Shown: positions 60,912 to 64,000 of the stretch, piece after piece
Position numbering within the stretch: the stretch's first letter is position 1
How the letters are laid out: each line of letters starts with the position of its first letter
NCBI GenBank assembly: GCA_017501645.1
Contig: JAFVWN010000065.1
Location: 17,807 to 81,806 of the forward strand
DNA from: Clostridia bacterium
GTDB lineage: Bacteria > Bacillota > Clostridia > Christensenellales > UBA1242
Length of the DNA: 64,000 bases
Direction of reading: 5' to 3'
Notes under the pieces: model-generated
Seen by the model: only the letters and a program-made list of their open reading frames with translations
What the model was told of the DNA's origin: nothing
The model's database searches: none
Position numbers and translations under genes: made by a program

Positions 60912-61601
60912 ATGATATCAAAACATGTAAATGATATGTGCCCAGTAACCAATGGTGCTAGGCATCAAAATGCTCCAATACCTGAAGAAGGCAAATGGGT
61001 GCATGCAAAAGAAATTAAAGACATTAGCGGTCTTACTCACGGTGTAGGTGGATGTGCTCCTCAACAAGGAACTTGTAAACTTACTCTTAATGTGAAAGAC
61101 GGAATCATCAAAGAAGCTTTGATTGAAACAATTGGTTGTTCTGGTATGACTCACTCTGCTGCAATGGCAAGTGAAATCCTTCCAGGCAAAACAATCTTAG
61201 AAGCAGTCAACACAGACTTAGTATGTGATGCTATTAATGTAGCTATGCGAGAACTATTCTTGCAAATCATCTATGGAAGAACTCAATCAGCTTTCAGTGA
61301 CCAAGGTCTTGAAATTGGCGCTGGTATGGAAGACTTAGGTAAAGGTCTTTGCTCTCAAGTTGGTACAATGTACTCAACAGAACTTAAAGGTCCAAGATAC
61401 CTAAATACTGCTGAGGGTTACATCACAAAACAAGGTCTTGACAAAAATGGAGAAATTATTGGTTATGAATATATCGCAACTGGTAAACTTCTTGAAGCTA
61501 TCAAGGCTGGTGTTGACCCAAGAGAGGCTTTGGCTCAAAATACAAAAACTTATGGTCGTTTCAAAGAAGCAGTTAAAGTAATCGACCCAAGAAAGGAGTA
61601 G
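60912..61601 (+). CDS. NifU-like iron-sulfur cluster scaffold
   Basis: The 229-aa protein has GVGGCAPQQGTCKLTLNVKDG, then ETIGCSGMTHSAAMASEILPGKT and a late LGKGLCSQVGTMY, which place the cysteines of the NifU/IscU scaffold fold. It begins with a ~50-residue extension unlike IscU. NCBI annotation calls such proteins 'iron-sulfur cluster assembly scaffold' beside GGGtGRT proteins. The start at 60912 has GAGG upstream; a longer frame upstream overlaps the promoter. The exact role is not known. Confidence 0.82.
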   Translation: MISKHVNDMCPVTNGARHQNAPIPEEGKWVHAKEIKDISGLTHGVGGCAPQQGTCKLTLNVKDGIIKEALIETIGCSGMTHSAAMASEILPGKTILEAVNTDLVCDAINVAMRELFLQIIYGRTQSAFSDQGLEIGAGMEDLGKGLCSQVGTMYSTELKGPRYLNTAEGYITKQGLDKNGEIIGYEYIATGKLLEAIKAGVDPREALAQNTKTYGRFKEAVKVIDPRKE

Positions 61602-61604
61602 TTT

Positions 61605-62600
61605 ATGGTAGAATTTGAAGGTAAAGAAAAAAGAATGCCATCAATCAATGAGGCTCTTAAAAAATATGGTTTTAAAAACCTTGAAGAAGCTGAGGCTCTT
61701 ACTCTTGAAAAAGGCATTAATGTACATGATGTTGTAAAAGGTATTCAAACAATTTGTTTTGAAAACGCAGTTTGGGCTTACACTCTTGGTACTGCTATTG
61801 CAATTAAAGCTGGTGCTAAAAATGCAGTAGAAGCAGCAAAATATATTGGTGAAGGTCTTCAAGCATTCTGCGTACACGGTTCTGTTGCGGACCATAGAAA
61901 AGTTGGTATTGGTCACGGTAACCTTGGTGCTATGCTTCTTGACGAACAAACTAAATGTTTCTGTTTCCTAGCAGGTCACGAAAGCTTTGCTGCTGCTGAA
62001 GGTGCTATTGGTATTGCATCAACAGCAAATAAAGCAAGAAAAACTCCACTTAAGGTTATCTTAAATGGTCTTGGAAAAGATGCTGCATACATCATTTCAA
62101 GAATTAATGGTTTCACTTATGTGAAGACTGAATATGATTTTGCAAATGCAAAACTTAACATTATTGAAGAAAAAGCTTTCTCTGATGGCGAAAGAGCTAA
62201 AGTTAAAGTTTATGGTGCAAATGATGTTAACGAAGGTGTTGCTATTATGGAACACGAACAAGTTGATGTTTCTATCACTGGTAACTCTACTAACCCTACT
62301 CGTTTCCAACACCCAGTAGCAGGTACTTATAAAAAGAATTGTTACGAAACTGGAAAAGCATATTTCTCAGTTGCTAGTGGTGGCGGTACAGGTCGTACTC
62401 TTCACCCAGACAATGTTGCTGCCGGTCCTGCATCTTATGGTATGACTGATACTATGGGAAGAATGCACGGAGATGCTCAATTTGCTGGTTCTTCATCAGT
62501 TCCTGCACATGTTGATATGATGGGATTCATTGGTATGGGTAACAACCCAATGGTAGGAGCAACAGTTGCTCTTGCAGTTGCAGTTGACCTAGCAAAATAA
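61605..62600 (+). CDS. GGGtGRT protein
   Basis: The 331-aa protein carries SGGGTGRT (258-265), the motif naming this family, and many Gly-rich runs (LGTAIAIKAGAKNAVEAAKY, GPASYGMTDTMGRMHGDAQF, FIGMGNNPMVGATVAL). It always or often stands beside a NifU-like scaffold, as here (3-bp gap), so the two likely work together. Function is not known to me. GGAG lies six bases before the ATG. Confidence 0.9.
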   Translation: MVEFEGKEKRMPSINEALKKYGFKNLEEAEALTLEKGINVHDVVKGIQTICFENAVWAYTLGTAIAIKAGAKNAVEAAKYIGEGLQAFCVHGSVADHRKVGIGHGNLGAMLLDEQTKCFCFLAGHESFAAAEGAIGIASTANKARKTPLKVILNGLGKDAAYIISRINGFTYVKTEYDFANAKLNIIEEKAFSDGERAKVKVYGANDVNEGVAIMEHEQVDVSITGNSTNPTRFQHPVAGTYKKNCYETGKAYFSVASGGGTGRTLHPDNVAAGPASYGMTDTMGRMHGDAQFAGSSSVPAHVDMMGFIGMGNNPMVGATVALAVAVDLAK

Positions 62601-62613
62601 ATAAAACATAAAC

Positions 62614-62644
62614 ACAAAAAGACGGAAGGTTTCCGTCTTTTTGT
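62614..62644 (+). terminator. Terminator after the GGGtGRT gene
   Basis: AAAAAGACGGAA / TTCCGTCTTTTT stem with T-run. Confidence 0.85.
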
Positions 62645-62671
62645 TTATGCACCAAATATTGTTTATCGTGA

Positions 62672-62950
62672 GCCTCGCTCATGTATTCCACAATTCATCA
62701 TTTTTCATTCGTCATTAAAAATTGCCAAATTTTTATTTACATTCTCCCCCTTTGGTGACACAGCCACCACCTTTCCCCCGTCCGGGGACACCAAGATTGT
62801 TTGGTTTTTATTTTTCACATTTGTGTTGACATTCCGCAATTCATCATTTTTCATTCTTCATTCATCATTGTTTCTAAACCCCTTCGGGTTTTGTTCCTAC
62901 GGAAAGCAAAACTCTGTTTTGCCTTCATTCTTCATTCTTCATTCTTCATT
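62672..62950. repeat. Composite dispersed repeat at the 3' flank of the second DUF6273 gene
   Basis: Fills the gene-free stretch 62645-62952. Order: heptads (~62690-62716), C-rich module with GGTG..CACC and CCCCCGTCCGGGG hairpins (62744-62795), heptads (~62839-62869), AACCCCTTCGGGTT hairpin, linker TTCCTACGG, hairpin GCAAAACTCTGTTTTGC (62906-62922) and heptads (62924-62950). It matches 480-663 in order but has an added hairpin module. Confidence 0.8.
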
Positions 62951-62978
62951 ATAAAAAAGCCCTGTGGGGCTTTTTTAT
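62951..62978 (-). terminator. Hairpin/terminator just after the second DUF6273 gene
   Basis: Minus strand: AAAAAAGCCC-CACA-GGGCTTTTTT overlapping the stop codon. Stem sequence differs from that at 667-696 but its place relative to the variable region is the same. Confidence 0.8.
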
Positions 62979-64000
62979 ATACTAATTCTTAAAGCGGGAC
63001 GCACGCCGCGAGAGTAGTTCGCGACACTATCACTGTAGTGGATGAGTCCATTATTACTAACATAGCAGGCACTAGAAGCCGACGAGCCCGCCGAACGGGT
63101 CCAGTAACGGCAGGTTCCTCCACTTGGATATGTTGCTGTTACATATGATGTACTCGTATATTTATAACAATAATTCCCTAACGCAAAGTCCGTTGGACTA
63201 CATAGTCTTTTTGTGCTAGTGCCTGTAAATAATCCAGCACTACTATGGTAATCCCAGCATGATAATAAGTATACTTTATCTTCGGTTGCAACACCTGTAG
63301 TGTTGTTTGTCGCTGGATCATAATTTCCGGTTATATTATTTCCCACTGTCGTTGTAGATATTATTTCTTGCTCGTCACTTTTGAACGCACTTGTATAGAA
63401 TGTGCTATTGAGCCATATTCGAAGTTCGCTGTTTACCCATTGGTTTGGGTCATCACTTGTTCCATCTGTTCCATCTGCATCTGTACTGCTTGCGTTAAAT
63501 CGTATATCCGCTGTTAATGCAAGATAACTCATTATTTCTAGTTCGCTTTCACTTCCGCTTGTATATGCTTCATAGTTTAAGATTATCCATCTTATTGGCT
63601 CTACTTTAAACCATGTATATACTGTTGTACTTGATGACCCCACAGTTTCCCCGTTTAAATATGTGTAACTACTACTATAAACATATCTATTTCCTCTTGC
63701 ATAGATGTTTCCATCAGTATATTCGTATGCTTGCCATGTCCTTGTTCTTACTGTATATGTATTCACTGCGGTTGGATTGTTTGACGAATACCAACTCTCT
63801 AAGGTTGTATTCATATCGTTTCCCACATATGTTTGTGGATATGAACCAAAGTCTATGTATGGTAAATTAAAGTTTGCACTTGGATTTCCTACTACTACTG
63901 TCTTTCCTTGGTTTACAGATTGCAATAATTCGATTTTAAAATAATTAATATACTCATTATCTTTTATTGTTGCTGTTTGGTCTACATTAAGAATTCCACC
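62975..64000 (-). CDS. Beta-helix + DUF6273 protein, proposed DGR target (5' end beyond window)
   Basis: The frame is open to the window end: the first bases read GGILNVDQTATIKDNEYINY, continuing a beta-helix repeat, so the TTG inside the frame at 63925 is not the true start. About 341 codons are visible: the end of the beta-helix and a whole DUF6273 domain (VEPIRWIIL, LRIWLN, YWTRS, GVRPALRI). It is nearly identical to the 694-2175 protein except at residues encoded by 62999-63115. Likely exported, with its signal outside the window. Confidence 0.83.
   Translation of the reverse strand, partial: GGILNVDQTATIKDNEYINYFKIELLQSVNQGKTVVVGNPSANFNLPYIDFGSYPQTYVGNDMNTTLESWYSSNNPTAVNTYTVRTRTWQAYEYTDGNIYARGNRYVYSSSYTYLNGETVGSSSTTVYTWFKVEPIRWIILNYEAYTSGSESELEIMSYLALTADIRFNASSTDADGTDGTSDDPNQWVNSELRIWLNSTFYTSAFKSDEQEIISTTTVGNNITGNYDPATNNTTGVATEDKVYLLSCWDYHSSAGLFTGTSTKRLCSPTDFALGNYCYKYTSTSYVTATYPSGGTCRYWTRSAGSSASSACYVSNNGLIHYSDSVANYSRGVRPALRISI
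62999..63115 (-). other. Proposed DGR variable region (copy 2)
   Basis: Counterpart of 718-834. It keeps more A-containing codons in the core (AGT AAT AAT, CAC TAC AGT GAT AGT, AAC TAC), as expected if the template is AAY-rich. The A-free invariant codons and the G/C-rich end GGCGTGCGTCC are shared with copy 1. Confidence 0.8.

Noticed and set aside
63923..63925. TTG as the real start of the second DUF6273 gene
   Set aside because: The frame stays open to the window end and encodes another beta-helix unit and no signal peptide at this TTG.
63613..63944. Plus-strand ORFs over the DUF6273 gene ends
   Set aside because: Tyr/Leu/His-rich antisense translations of the real gene; no Shine-Dalgarno sites.

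Overview
The window is a low-GC (roughly one third G+C by eye) bacterial chromosome segment. It looks like an uncultured gut-type Firmicute/Clostridia relative: SpoVB-, SpoIIQ- and SipW-like proteins, DUF1540/DUF1836/DUF378 families, GGAGG Shine-Dalgarno sites, sigma-A promoters and many T-tailed terminators. No tRNA, rRNA, CRISPR array or insertion sequence was recognised; the one structural RNA is tmRNA. I cannot name the species.

Layout. 1-300: rplI (partial). 694-2175: a secreted beta-helix/DUF6273 protein flanked by dispersed repeats. 2.4-8.7 kb: DUF1540, dinB, a methyltransferase, degV, DUF1836 and small unknown genes. 8.1-14.6 kb: housekeeping (guanylate kinase-like, pepF, DUF378, secG, tpiA, pgk, dus). 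14.7-27.4 kb: a surface/export block (SpoVB-like flippase, an exported protein beside a SipW-type signal peptidase, a BspA-type repeat protein, S26-like and Smr proteins, Ig-like and beta-helix exported proteins, a lipoprotein). 27.5-34.9 kb: TtcA-like, pyk, SpoIIQ-like M23 peptidase, a degenerate dehydrogenase, a flippase-like membrane protein. 35.0-40.5 kb: ssrA-smpB-rnr plus an acyltransferase/zinc-ribbon pair. 40.6-42.9 kb: a three-gene operon led by a HipA-like kinase. 43-55.5 kb: dut, PrsA-like foldase, mfd, pth, GlmU-like, tadA, M14 peptidase, CPBP protease, WalJ-like and an M1 peptidase. 55.6-62.6 kb: a new zincin-like protein, a coiled-coil membrane protein, acpS, recX, YigZ, and a NifU-like/GGGtGRT pair. 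62.97-64.0 kb: a second DUF6273 protein, cut by the window end.

Main discovery. The two DUF6273 proteins at opposite ends of the window are near-identical, but their 3' ends carry the signature of a diversity-generating retroelement (DGR). In 39 aligned codons, 20 differ only at positions 1 and/or 2, all 20 keep the third base, and 17 are NNY codons. The invariant codons in the core lack A. Both stretches end in the same G/C-rich sequence just before a hairpin. No reverse transcriptase or template repeat is visible here, so the DGR core would act from elsewhere. The first DUF6273 gene and the BspA-type gene also share an upstream element with a homopolymeric G tract (13 and 9 G) between promoter-like hexamers, which suggests phase-variable expression. 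Dispersed repeats (heptads plus hairpins with compensatory changes) cluster around these same surface genes. Together this suggests a switched and hypermutated cell-surface repertoire.

Other points: several genes have a sigma-A promoter placed so that transcripts should be leaderless (dinB, dus, the GlmU-like gene, and nearly so the kinase operon), and several start with TTG. The kinase operon and the zincin-like protein are the best unknown-function candidates.
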